Position numbers and translations under genes: made by a program
Notes under the pieces: model-generated
The model's database searches: none
Told to the model about the DNA's origin: nothing
Seen by the model: the letters and a program-made list of their open reading frames with translations, nothing else
Assembly (NCBI GenBank): GCA_964036295.1
Contig: OZ038464.1
Coordinates: 13,874,001-13,938,000 of the forward strand
Origin: Plumapathes pennacea
Lineage: Eukaryota > Cnidaria > Anthozoa > Antipatharia > Myriopathidae
Length of the DNA: 64,000 bases
Direction of reading: 5' to 3'
In this document: positions 13,601 through 20,340 of the stretch, one piece after another
Layout: each line of letters opens with the position of its first letter
How positions within the stretch are numbered: position 1 is the stretch's first letter

Positions 13601-16600
13601 AAATTTGCGGTTCTGCTTCCCCAGCTTCGGCTCTTCTGAGTTTCCTAGAAGCAATTTTTCTTTTCTCCCTAGATGATGTCCCGGGGCGTTATCTCTCTTT
13701 CCATCATCATCACTGGTTCTCAGCGGATTTCTTTCCACATACTTTCGAAGGTTCTCGACGAGTTGCTCCAGACCCCATTCTTCCCAGGCGTCATCCTTCT
13801 GCACGATCACTTCTCGAACAGGACCCAGTTTGTCCATCAGTGTGTAGATCATGCTCTGGGCAGTGGTCAATCTCTTCATCGTAGTAAGAGTGCGCACTAC
13901 CCTGGCCAGCTTGTTGTAGAACTCGTGTACGTTGCGCAGCTTGTGAATGCTGGTGATGGCGGGAAGTTCTTCCAATTCTTTTATCAGGGCTTTGTGTACT
14001 TTGACGTCCTTCCCATAGGTCTCAACGAGAATTCGTTTAGCCTCTTTGTATCCTTCCTCAGTGTGCGGGAGTCCTAAGATGTCCTCCTTGGGTTTCCCTT
14101 TCACCAGCTCTAGCAAGTAATTAAACTTACTAATTTCCGCGATTGACGAGCCATCCACTTCTACCGTAAATTGGTTCCAGAACCGTAACCAGTCTTTGTA
14201 GTCACCAGTGAAGGGAGTGATGGTGTACTTCTGTAGCTTTACGGATTGCGCTGTGGATTTCGTGGGTTTCTCTGTGTTTTCCTTTCCGATACGTTCGGCT
14301 TGGCTCTCCCCTATTTGTTTCTCGAAGTCAAGCTTTCTCATGTACCACTCCTCTTCCCGCTGTTGTTGTCGTATAGTGGCCTCCTCGATTTCCTTTTGTT
14401 GTTGTAACCTGTACTTGGTCTGCTCCTCGTTGATCTTCTGTTGAATATGCAGTTGTTTATCAAGTGTCACTTGTGCTTCTTTCACCGCAAGTTCTTCCAG
14501 TCGTTTCTTGATTTCAAGACGTACCCCACGAAAGGGTTGTATTTTTCCCTTTTGATCTGCCGTCCACTTTTTAATGTACTCCAAATCCTTGTCTGATTCG
14601 AGCAGATATTCAGCTGTCTCGTCCTTACATTTTTCCAAACGCTTGATCAACTCTCCAATCTGTTCGTACGCGATTGACACCTCCTCTGTATCTTCACTAG
14701 TCGATAGTTCCTGTATTTCCTCAAGTTTAAGATCCGCTATTGCAATTTGTTTGTTGAACTTCTCCTCCGTATAAGCCATGTTTTTCAAGGCTTCCGTTCT
14801 TTGAATTCGCACAAGTAAACATTCACCACTCGCTGCACGTACCTTTTACTCCGTGAAAGAAAGTATAAGTAATCGCTCCAAAAGTAGTCCTGGCAGGGTC
14901 GCCACCTTCCAGTGTGGGGAATTTCTGAGAAGTAGTTGGCCCTGATTCACAATTCCCAGTGACACTGAAGAACTCACCACGATGTCAACAGTTTATTTTT
15001 CTCACAACTCGCTCGCTCGCTTGAACAGACTCGTCTCGCTTGAACAGACACGAACACGTGTGTAAACTACCTTCTGATTGGCTAACTAATTTTAAACGAA
15101 ATACCAAAAGTCTGGAGAGTTCTAGAAAGGTCTGTGCACGCAAATAACAACTGTTTTGTAACGACCGAAATTAACACGAAAAACTGCGGCTTAAGATTCT
15201 TCACAGTAAGAATAATATACAGAATCCAGACATCGTATTTCTAGCAATATTCTACGTAAATACTGCACTCTTGGCCTTTTCTACGTATTTTTTCTGGAAT
15301 CTGCGTGCGCATTTGAAACGTCCAACACCGGCCCGGCCGTGTACAAGATGTAATTTTACAACGCGCTATAAGATGGCATCTGTGCCTTATTTTTTGGACC
15401 AATTAATAACGCTTCCCTCTGCTCTGATCTGGCGGTGTAAGATGACATCTGCACCTTATTTGTGTGACTCCGTGCCCGTGATTAATTGTCCTCGTTTTGG
15501 ACCAATTTAAAACGCTTCCCTTTCCTCTGATCTAGCAGTATGAGATGGTATCTGCGCCTCGTTTGTGAAGATTCCATCCCCGTGATTAATTTTTATCGTG
15601 TTTGTTTTCTATTCATAATGACATGCATGTTTCATACTGAAATTGTGCTTTGCTTTCTAGTGTCCCATGTTCAATCAGCAAGCGACAAGTGATGTGGATG
15701 CTTTAGGTAAGGCAACTAATGTTGACATTCATCTTACATAATAGAGCTGTTTTCGGATGACTGTATTAGTGTGATTACTTTGGTTTTGCGTTTGCTATGC
15801 TCCCGGATTAAGGTAAACACATTTGGCAGCATTGGTCAATAAGGCTGGAGCCCAGTTGCGATCTGCTCACGTCAGCAGACAAGTGATGATGACATTTTCT
15901 TGCAGTGCATTTTTAGTTCAAAGTATATCTATTCGCAAATTACTTTGGTTCCTAGTGGTTTGAGTGTGTTTTCTTGCAGCCTTTTGTGATTGGCACTGTG
16001 ATACTCCGGCTTTGGTTTTGCGAAACTCACCCAAAAATTGTTGTAATGTTCACGTTTGCCTACAGTATACGTAAAGTTGCCATTTTGTTCCCAGATCAGT
16101 TTACAGAATAGAAAGCTCTTATCCACACATATCCACATAGGAAACGTTGAACTCTTTAGTCAATTATTTGACGCGAAGATGTTAACGTTTTTGGCTTTAC
16201 GTTTGGGATCAAGCCAAGTCTGCATGCTAAACGTTGGATAAATACCACATACCGACCATATACCAACCACGTACCGACCACATGCCGAAGACGTACCGAG
16301 AACATGCCGACGACGCACCGACTTACCAACCAGCGCAACTCGTTCACAACTGTCAAAACACTATCAGAACAGAAAGGAAACCTGTCTTCACAAACTCCTG
16401 GTTTCTTTTCAGATATCGCCGACCCATTGAGGCTGCTAAAGGAGATGCGGAGTGATGGTTTGACGCTCAAACAGAACGTGCTTGGGCGGGTTTACAACCC
16501 TAAAGACCCCAACCAGGTGTGTTGTGTTGTGTTGTAGAAACTCGGCAAAGCTAACGCCGGTTTTCGGATGACTGTCGAAAGTAATCGTGTGATTGCTTTG

Positions 16601-16762
16601 CGTTTGCGTTTGCGTTTGCTACGCTTTTAAATTGGTCCAAACACGTTTAGCAGTATTCCTAGCCAATCAGGAGCAAAAGTAAAACCTGATTGCGATTTTC
16701 CTCACGCAAGCAAGGAAGTGGCGATGGCCTTTCCTTACACTGCTAATTGGTTTATAATAATA

Positions 16763-16851
<89 letters not shown>

Positions 16852-19800
16852 TAATGATAATAATTCACGAAGTACCAAAGTTTCTTCTTCACTGAAAAAT
16901 TAATTGCAAATTACTGTTGCTTCTGATTAATTGAAAGTGTCTACAGCCTCTGCGATTGGCGGAGTAATTTCTAGCTTTAGTTTTTGACAATCCTCCGAAA
17001 ACCACTTTATACTGCATAAAACTGACGCCCGGTACTAGACGTTTTTTTGAAGCTATTTGCAATATGCAAATAGCTTCTATGTCGGCGTTTGGGCGATAGT
17101 TGAATCGCCGTTCGGCCCATCTCATTAGGTCATTAAAATGCTCCCCCTCTAGGTGGCAAAAACTACTGAGGGGGGAGGAGCATGAAGTGTTATCCATATA
17201 AAAGCCGCCGTGGTACAGGTCCTGTGAGAAAGTTTGTCTTTTATTATCTACTTAACACAAAGAATGCACAGAGAGATTTCCAGTAAAGGGTTTCCGTGCT
17301 AATGTTATAACTTTGCAACAGAATGTCAGAAGCTAAATTACCTCTCCAGGGAGGGGTTTTCTAAATATAATTGGCTCTCTCGCACGTGGAAATTCAAGGC
17401 ATTATTTAATGGCGGCTGTGAGTGTTGCCGATTCTTTTGTTGCATGTGGAAATCTGCTCCCCCTTCAGGCCCCGGCTGACACATCCGTAGTATCTGGCAA
17501 ACAGGCGACACAGATTCACATTTAGAGCGACATTTCTGGACACATTTGCGAATGGGCTATTCCATTTAATATCCGTACCCCCCCTATCGAGGACCAGGGT
17601 TTTACTATACCCCTGAGGAATTCCTGTCCTAAACGAGACCCCCTGCAGAAATTCGTGTTTACCCCTGAAGATTTTCATTTTTTACACTTGACCCCTGAAG
17701 AAATCTCAGTCAAAACTCCCTACCCCTGAAGATTTCCATTGGAAAATTTTCTTACCCCTGAGGAATTCCAGGGCAAAACATCAGCTTACCCCTGAAGAAT
17801 TCCAAGGTCCTCGATAAGGGGGGTACGGATATTAAATGGAATAGCCCAATATACGCTCCGCTCACAAAAGAAGGAACACAGCTGTATGGTGTGACCATGA
17901 CATATGTTTTGGCAAAGGTAAAAGCTTATTCCGAGTTTTTTTGCGTTCGCTGATATGTTTGTTGACACATGATTTCATGCCATAATTGCAAATGCAGATC
18001 GCTGTGGTATGTCTGAGTTGTTTGTTTATAAAATTGTCTCGAGCGGATTCTGTCACTAATGAAAAATCGACAGGAAATTTTACTGTGAATCCTTTTCACC
18101 ATCGTTCGAATAGCACGAGAAACAGGTTTGTTCGGCTGGAGTGTGTTACGTTACGAAACTATTATAACGAGTCAAAATCTGGTTTACCTCGCATGATATG
18201 TTTGTTGACACATGATTTCATGACCAGATCGATTGTGGTTTGTCTGAGTTGTTTGTTTACAAAAATTGTCTCTAGCGGGTTTTGTCGCTAATGAAAAATC
18301 GACTGAAAAGTCGACAGGAAATTTTACTGTGAATCTATTTCACCACCGTTCGAAGAGCACGAGAAACAGGTTTGTTTGGCTGGAGTGTGTTACGTTAATA
18401 CGAAACTACTATAACGAGTCAAAGTCTGGCTTACCTCGCAGAATTTTTTACAGAACGACTTGAAATATTTTGGCAAGCTATACTTTCCTCCTTTTATGTC
18501 GATCAGCTCAAAATAATCATATAATAAACTGTCATGTTTGTGCATTTGTGTTTGGTCATGCATAGTACGTAGCTGGCATAGTAGAACATAGTGTAAAACC
18601 CCGATCAAACGGTGATAATATTCGATAATAGTTCGTGCCCCGTTGTAACACGAACTACCTATCATAGACTATCATCAACTAACAAATAGCTTCACGTACG
18701 CTTTGCGGACCTATGTTTTCAACAGACATAACTATTTACCATTGGTGTTGGCGACAAATCCAGGGCGTTTTAGGCAGCCCGGCTTGCGTTCAACTCGCGT
18801 ATCGTTTGGCCACCCGCTTCCTGTGCTACGCTAGCAACAGCTAAGTTTGCCCAGAAGCCAGTAAAAAAAATCCAATAATGTGATGATCATCTTTGTCTCA
18901 AAATTTAGCAAATTTTGGCCTCTGATGAGGACGACGAGGAAGACCCGGAAGCGGCGTTTTTGGCTTCACTGACCGATAAGCAGAAAAGGAAACTGCTAAG
19001 GTGGGACAATATGAACTTGGCCGCCTAATTATATAAACTCCGATGCTTGGAATGTAAAGGATAGACAATGAAGCTGGACCATCCCTCCCCACACATTTCT
19101 GAAGCATTGTACAATGCTAGCCCACCCCTCCCCCTACGTTTATGAAGCAATGTACAATGACTGAACCAAGATCTCCCTTATCCATACGTTTCGGAAGCAT
19201 TGTACAATAAAGCTAGTATTGTATACTATGGAGACTGCTTAAATTTGGTTATAGTGGACCTTTATTGCATATAGGTTTTTTGTATCTTAAGCCCTGGCCA
19301 AACGAGGTGCAAGTCGATGCAAGTCGATGCAAGTTTTCAAACTTGCGCGGACTTGCGTTTCGTTTGGCCACCAACTTGCACGGACTTGCATCGACTTGCA
19401 GTGACTTGCATGGAATTTGAACATGTTCAAATTTTCATGCAAGTCGACGCAAATTTTTCACCTAAAACAGCGAAGAGCGAGTTAAAGCAAAGGCAAGTCT
19501 AAATCAAAAAAATCAAAAGTAAAAGCCTCCTCATTAAGTTCCAGCTCAAGAGAGACTTTTTACTCGGTTTCTGACTCAGAACCGTCTAAAAAAGAAAAAG
19601 TTTTTACAAAACTTGCATGAGCTTGCATCGACTTGCGTCTCGTTTGGCCACCTTTTGCAAGTCGATGCAATTTTTTTTGTCATGTCGAACTTGCATCGAC
19701 TTGCATCTCGTTTGGCCAGGGCTTTAGAGAAATGCCTAAAACGGTTAAGTATAGTTTGAAAAGTTAAGAAGGAATGTTTCCTACTGGTAACCCATTGCTT

Positions 19801-20340
19801 CACTGATGCAGTGATGCAGTGATGGAAAGCTCAAGTGACTCAGGAATCATCTGTTGATTCCGTAGAAAACTCGATAAAATGGAGCGACAAGAAAGCGATT
19901 CTCACAAGCATAAGAAAAAGAAGAAGAAGAAAAGGACTCGACACTCGAGTAGCTCTGAAGCTGAGAGCAGTGAAGACGATCGTTCCACGAAAAACAGGAG
20001 CAGAAAGCGCTCACAATGCGACGTGGAGGAGAGAGAGAAACAGGTAAGCAGAAAACACTCACGGACAGACTCAGAATTCCACGAAGAAGGAGAGAAAAGG
20101 CGGAGAAGCACGAGGAGATATTCAGAAAGTACAAACAGTGACGGCGAGAAAGACAAGAAACACAGGAAAAAAGCCGAGAGTGAAGCGGGCAAAACAGAGC
20201 AACATAAACAACAAGGTCGTGCGCTACATGAAGACAGAAACAAGAACCGTCGCCATGGCGACGACAGATCCCCCGACCGTGAACGACACAGAGACAGACA
20301 CCAGAGAAATGACAGAAGAGAAAGAGAGAGGCGCAGATAA
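227..20340 (+). CDS. CIR1: CIR1, corepressor interacting with RBPJ (5'-partial, ten exons in window)
   Basis: CIR1 is a nuclear corepressor that links the Notch effector RBPJ/CBF1 to histone deacetylase complexes and is also tied to splicing. Exons I assign: 227-321, 1315-1391, 6757-6764, 7309-7376, 7717-7768, 8964-9023, 15661-15706, 16413-16516, 18909-19000, 19866-20340. All introns are GT-AG, and the total of 1077 nt is exactly 359 codons including the stop. In order the protein shows the N-terminal box starting AWMAEQK, then [19 protein letters not shown], the zinc knuckle [16 protein letters not shown] (split by the intron after RE), the block [10 protein letters not shown], an acidic stretch with [13 protein letters not shown], and a long Lys/Arg/Ser tail. 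These follow vertebrate CIR1 in order. The first exon, about 25 residues, is upstream of the window. A second possible donor at about 20043 (CAG/GTAAGC) would split the tail, but the frame stays open through it. Confidence 0.93.
368..572. mobile_element. TTAACCC MITE family, copy 1
   Basis: This is one of nine copies in the window of a roughly 200-bp element whose ends read TTAACCCTTTCACTCC inward from each side. Here the left end is clear and the right end is decayed (CACTCTTGGGGACAAAAGG). It lies in a CIR1 intron. TTAA next to CCC/GGG ends suggests piggyBac-type mobilisation, which is inference. Confidence 0.7.
893..1140. repeat. Polypyrimidine tract, about 250 bp
   Basis: The plus strand is almost pure C and T, with a short internal tandem around CTTTGGCTTTTCTTCCTTCC near 958-1003. 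The opposite strand gives a Lys/Glu/Arg-rich reading frame that is only low complexity. It lies in a CIR1 intron. Confidence 0.9.
1569..1612. repeat. (TTTA)n microsatellite
   Basis: About ten tandem TTTA units in the CIR1 intron between 1391 and 6757. The rest of 1392-2340 shows no coding signal I can support. Confidence 0.95.
2346..2564 (-). pseudogene. Ty3/gypsy integrase fossil
   Basis: The minus strand encodes a stretch reading [18 protein letters not shown], followed by [13 protein letters not shown], which is the end of the integrase core of Ty3/gypsy elements. The frame has a TAA at 2490-2492, inside the normally conserved ANG-type motif, and ends in a TGA at 2346-2348. The surrounding 1960-2340 and 2565-2830 may be other parts of the same old element, but I cannot place them. 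It lies within a CIR1 intron and antisense to CIR1. Confidence 0.7.
3365..4804 (+). CDS. SLC32/VIAAT-like amino-acid transporter, intronless and nested in CIR1
   Basis: Members of the amino acid/auxin permease (AAAP) family are proton-coupled transporters; SLC32A1/VIAAT loads GABA and glycine into synaptic vesicles. From this start the protein has 479 residues. A hydrophilic tail of about 100 residues is followed by roughly ten or eleven hydrophobic segments. Family-like stretches are [20 protein letters not shown] at the first membrane segment, [44 protein letters not shown], and [19 protein letters not shown]. The frame is open from an upstream ATG at 3227, but the extra 46 residues are Cys/His/Arg-rich and unlike the family, so I prefer 3365. 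The gene is a single uninterrupted frame inside a CIR1 intron on the same strand. Bases 3580-3860 are GC-rich compared with the flanks. The substrate cannot be told from sequence, and other AAAP subfamilies are possible. Confidence 0.88.
   Translation: MASNLTQPDPLEGNENIRLKISKPNERTPLAMSRQRERNEVTEEVPISRSLGLRESLIVYKSSTMMTVSQLANPSDDRRASALLAGWNVTILIQGTGILGIPYSVKMGGWASIVTIVLVAVVCCYTGKLLIECLYVESKRTGARKRVYSNCPEVGEAAWPGWGNRVVNVIQVCEMFGSMIMYIVLLAAIFDEMLAGLTPLDIYEWSVVCALCALPLVFITRMSLIAWISMIAVFALLSSIASIIIFCITQYKKMVISNIPPFNLETFPVGVGVIVFSYGAPVFPAVEGSMKDPKQFPMMMNVSFLVAAVVKVILGLLAILRFGQDTEQSITLNMHISKVFNMITTVLVVTNVFLSFPINLFVVLETWDVKMLPYFPHLQKGSKHHWFWLLLTRILILTFGLFLAIIVPHFALVMGLVGSFTGTCLSFLFPCIFHIKLKWKTLRWYSILIDVVVIVFGLVCGAFGLFFSGRELARVFTGF
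4805..6430. other. Downstream of the nested transporter; no gene seen
   Basis: No coding segment can be supported here. Overlapping AATAAA hexamers at 5758-5773 could be the transporter's polyadenylation signal, but they lie about 950 bp after its stop. The stretch 5835-6060 looks like a decayed MITE, with CCTGGTTTACATCG on one side and TGTTTCCATGTGATCGC on the other, but I could not pair the ends. Confidence 0.5.
6431..6627. mobile_element. TTAACCC MITE family, copy 2
   Basis: Forward copy with a good right end, GAGAAAGGGTTAA, and a decayed left end. It shares the internal block around TATGAGTGATGTGGTAAGAA with the other copies. It lies about 130 bp upstream of the predicted CIR1 microexon. 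Confidence 0.7.
6757..6764 (+). other. CIR1: Predicted 8-nt microexon of CIR1
   Basis: The exon ending at 1391 leaves one base over, while the next clear exon at 7309 must start in phase 0; joining them directly gives an early stop. The 8 bases AAGAGAAG lie between a CAG acceptor after a T-rich tract (6722-6740) and a GTAAGA donor. They restore the frame and add Glu-Glu-Lys, matching the charged linker seen here in CIR1 proteins. An 11-nt version using the GAG acceptor at 6751-6753 also fits the frame. Confidence 0.65.
6925..7012. repeat. (TGTTT)n/(TGTT)n microsatellite
   Basis: A run of TGTTT and then TGTT units in the intron just downstream of the predicted CIR1 microexon. Confidence 0.9.
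7492..7690. mobile_element. TTAACCC MITE family, copy 3
   Basis: Reverse-oriented copy in the intron between the CIR1 exons at 7376 and 7717. Its right end, TTTGGAGTGAAAATG, stops about 25 bp short of the next exon's acceptor, so the MITE sits where the branch site would be expected. Confidence 0.75.
7917..8858 (-). mobile_element. Non-LTR retrotransposon (LINE) 3' fragment
   Basis: The minus strand encodes the end of a LINE reverse transcriptase: [15 protein letters not shown], then [26 protein letters not shown], and beyond an interruption [16 protein letters not shown] and [13 protein letters not shown]. The catalytic YxDD core is missing, as expected for a 5'-truncated copy. The 3' end carries AATAAAG and runs into (TGTC)n; a matching (CAGA)n run at 8864-8881 bounds the other side. 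The frame is split by the MITE at 8302-8554. Confidence 0.85.
8302..8554. mobile_element. Tc1/mariner-type MITE inside the LINE
   Basis: A 253-bp insert whose ends are inverted repeats of CAATCAGTGACAAAAG, extending about 30 bp with few changes (the next bases are TTCTTGGGACACTT on one side). It is flanked by TA at 8300-8301 and 8555-8556. Removing it rejoins the LINE protein from DVLNKL to [12 protein letters not shown] duplications point to the Tc1/mariner superfamily; there is no transposase. Confidence 0.85.
9028..9320 (-). repeat. 3' LTR of the BEL/Pao element
   Basis: Plus-strand left copy of the 293-bp LTR, which is the 3' LTR in element orientation. It begins TGTGGGGAAT and ends TTCACA, so short inverted TGTG/CACA tips are present. 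It contains a repeated CTCGCTTGAACAGAC motif. Confidence 0.95.
9321..9335 (-). other. Polypurine tract of the BEL/Pao element
   Basis: On the minus strand this reads TAATAGGGGGAGTG directly next to the 3' LTR, the expected position for priming plus-strand synthesis. Confidence 0.7.
9371..14812 (-). CDS. BEL/Pao Gag-Pol polyprotein, 1813 residues
   Basis: A single frame encodes all parts needed for retrotransposition. Rough residue positions are: a coiled-coil, Glu/Lys-rich Gag start (20-190); the Gag-like region with [15 protein letters not shown] (200-350); CCHC knuckles [14 protein letters not shown] and [14 protein letters not shown] (405-450); an aspartic protease with [10 protein letters not shown] (about 516); reverse transcriptase with YVDD (about 927); the RNase H/A17 region (1000-1250); the zinc-binding H2C2 box (about 1400); the integrase core with VDFAGPL, SDNAKTF and [13 protein letters not shown] (1450-1600); and the C-terminal domain typical of BEL/Pao (1680-1790). 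A second ATG at 14779 (MAYTEEK) may be the true start. There is no frameshift or stop between Gag and Pol, which is common in this superfamily. Confidence 0.95.
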   Translation of the reverse strand: MRIQRTEALKNMAYTEEKFNKQIAIADLKLEEIQELSTSEDTEEVSIAYEQIGELIKRLEKCKDETAEYLLESDKDLEYIKKWTADQKGKIQPFRGVRLEIKKRLEELAVKEAQVTLDKQLHIQQKINEEQTKYRLQQQKEIEEATIRQQQREEEWYMRKLDFEKQIGESQAERIGKENTEKPTKSTAQSVKLQKYTITPFTGDYKDWLRFWNQFTVEVDGSSIAEISKFNYLLELVKGKPKEDILGLPHTEEGYKEAKRILVETYGKDVKVHKALIKELEELPAITSIHKLRNVHEFYNKLARVVRTLTTMKRLTTAQSMIYTLMDKLGPVREVIVQKDDAWEEWGLEQLVENLRKYVERNPLRTSDDDGKRDNAPGHHLGRKEKLLLGNSEEPKLGKQNRKFTCVYCNSDEHFSPNCTRVLDLAARRATLQRNKRCYNCTAIGHRASQCRSRGCKNCQGKHHTSICDKEKSTVDILQNSKVEKGLSSLLKQTSTLHPTVLAKVGTETFRVMFDSGAGSSYVCADVITKLHLKPARKEQRCIEQMFGTIRRNIEVYDINIQSLAIDGFQFNVECLNAGKDVLTYLPNPNIRALKEQHGRFRRLIFSEEETRSDSMPVHIILGAADYQRVRTTEPQVLGTIPDKDPGAEFTMLGWTIYGRQPTTENCTEKQFFLRSGQEEFEKLCSLDVLGLADAGTGRDAVMHEDFLQQLNQTESGYYETKLPWKKDHVPLPINKNLATARLYSTTKKLEKIGRLHEYDQIMREQMSDGIIEQIPTHPTGEVVHYVPHQAVIREDAETTKMRIVYDCSSRANPQTPSLNDCLETGPPLQPLLFDILLRNRMRKFCVTGDVQKAFLQIRVHDQDRDAQRVLWYDNLRDRNVTEYRFTRVIFGATSSPYILGATLQKHVRNYEAEYKATTQSLLEDTYVDDIQGGGDTEEEEAAIFKEESTKILSEGGFSLHKWHSNVGQLTVSEGNREGEETYAKSLVGNRQNSNIKILGTQWNKKEDTLTINLESCLKTAKPLTKRKMISTINSIYDVLGLSAPVTITAKLIFSEVCLLKLHWDDEIPSDVQRKWEAWVNSLRRASTITVPRCVFTAHRTHFEIHGFSDASKIAVCASLYVVAYQDATPVDQNLLVAKARVAPKEMSIPRLELIGAHTLAKLQSNVSKALTSFPITAYHNWVDSITVLCWLANRGEWSTFVRNRVKKIGELTDAAWRHVPTTENPSDLGTRGSVPDKLKSMWLKGPIWLSDASNRPEQPAILETGEAKSERRQKEAMLLTEDAAQETLKSWAGDLLDKFTFWRLLRITSYVKRFIDCCRKTDEPINNKARQNVPLSKTEITEAENVWIRITQRTSDMTSGLKLATDEDGLMRCYERIQGYTPVFIPRESALARRIAEHCHLHTLHGGVAATMSKVRQKYWIPKLRSLVKSIRYTCNYCKKYRAKVLSAPTTSALPTFRTEFTEPFHATGVDFAGPLLCKSGKHETSKAYIALFTCASTRAVHLKLCSNLTAGEFKRGLKEFIARRGSPNLMVSDNAKTFQATKQWLSTLRKDDDLFNYLATKDIEWRFNLSRAPWWGGFFERLIGIMKNCLSKAIGRALLKFEELEDVLLDVESFMNNRPLCYIGGEFEQPVITPNLLLRGQPARFLEEDTVDMGDEREKMTKRLLYLKACRDNIRKRWLNEYLHALQERFSTGTAAKDQVTMSKGSVVLIKDTTKYRANWKIGRIVDSIVGKDGVTRGYKIRTGKGYVVERPLQLVADLEISGASDDPESNDDAGGDNQNQHQRAIGHGRQAKIVAVNRLVGVVANENEDD
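14887..14904 (-). other. Primer binding site of the BEL/Pao element
   Basis: On the minus strand, eight bases inside the 5' LTR, the sequence reads TGGCGACCCTGCCAGGAC. It starts TGG as expected for pairing with the CCA end of a tRNA. I cannot name the tRNA. Confidence 0.65.
14913..15205 (-). repeat. 5' LTR of the BEL/Pao element
   Basis: Right-hand copy of the LTR, 293 bp, which I find identical to 9028-9320 by reading both. It should contain the element's promoter on the minus strand. Confidence 0.95.
15290..15600. repeat. Degenerate tandem repeat, about 105 bp unit
   Basis: Similar blocks recur: AAGATGGCATCTGTGCCTTA near 15371, AAGATGACATCTGCACCTTA near 15438, and GAGATGGTATCTGCGCCTC near 15542. 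Shared segments such as TTTTGGACCAATT and CCGTGATTAATT lie between them. The first unit is shortened. It lies in the CIR1 intron ending at 15660. Confidence 0.6.
15743..16037. mobile_element. CCAAT-rich MITE family, diverged copy
   Basis: Starts AGAGCTGTTTTCGGATGACT and ends near a decayed inverted match (GGTTTTGCGAAACTCACCC). Shares the blocks TTTGCGTTTGCTA and CTTTTGTGATTGGC with the better copy at 29027-29331. Confidence 0.55.
16228..16328. repeat. 12-bp minisatellite
   Basis: A run of diverged units based on ACCGACCACRTRCC, about eight copies, in the CIR1 intron ending at 16412. Confidence 0.75.
16556..17006. mobile_element. CCAAT-rich MITE family, copy with (AAT)n inside
   Basis: Left end GCCGGTTTTCGGATGACTGT and right end TTGACAATCCTCCGAAAACC form terminal inverted repeats. 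The middle carries an (AAT)n microsatellite, absent from the copy at 29027. It lies in the CIR1 intron after the exon ending at 16516. Confidence 0.75.
16753..16852. repeat. (AAT)n microsatellite
   Basis: About 33 AAT units with few interruptions, inside the MITE at 16556-17006. The poly-Asn reading frame here is not a gene. Confidence 0.95.
17554..17847. mobile_element. MITE-like element with internal TACCCCTGAAG repeats
   Basis: The ends are inverted repeats of about 42 bp starting GGGCTATTCCATTTAATATC and continuing to CGAGGACC, with one small length difference. The same AAT flanks both sides (17551-17553 and 17848-17850). The interior is about seven direct repeats of TACCCCTGARGAATTCC, with some variation. 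There is no coding capacity. Confidence 0.85.
17951..18440. repeat. Tandem duplication, about 243-bp unit
   Basis: Two units, 17951-18193 and 18194-18440, share TGATATGTTTGTTGACACAT, GTCTGAGTTGTTTGTTTA, GACAGGAAATTTTACTGTGA and GGCTGGAGTGTGTTACGTTA in the same order. Unit 2 has a small GACTGAAAAGTC insert. It lies in the CIR1 intron between 16516 and 18909. Confidence 0.85.
19290..19723. mobile_element. PIF/Harbinger-type MITE
   Basis: A 434-bp element with inverted ends AGCCCTGGCCAAACGAG (about 35 bp including TGCAAGTCGATGCAAGT, one mismatch). It is flanked by TTA at 19287-19289 and 19724-19726. Subterminal copies of ACTTGCATCGACTTGCA and of CGTTTGGCCACC occur on both strands. A 3-bp TWA duplication is typical of PIF/Harbinger. 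It lies in the last CIR1 intron. Confidence 0.8.

Larger units (their letters stand above)
9028..15205 (-). mobile_element. Intact BEL/Pao LTR retrotransposon
   Basis: A 6178-bp element with two LTRs of 293 bp that I find identical by eye, starting TG and ending CA. It is flanked by GTAA at 9024-9027 and 15206-15209. One uninterrupted Gag-Pol frame lies on the minus strand. Identical LTRs and an open frame indicate a very recent insertion. It sits in a CIR1 intron, antisense to the gene, with its left edge four bases from the donor of the exon ending at 9023. Without it the intron would be about 455 bp. Confidence 0.96.

Noticed and set aside
16718..16903. Poly-Asn reading frame
   Set aside because: Translation of an (AAT)n microsatellite inside a MITE.
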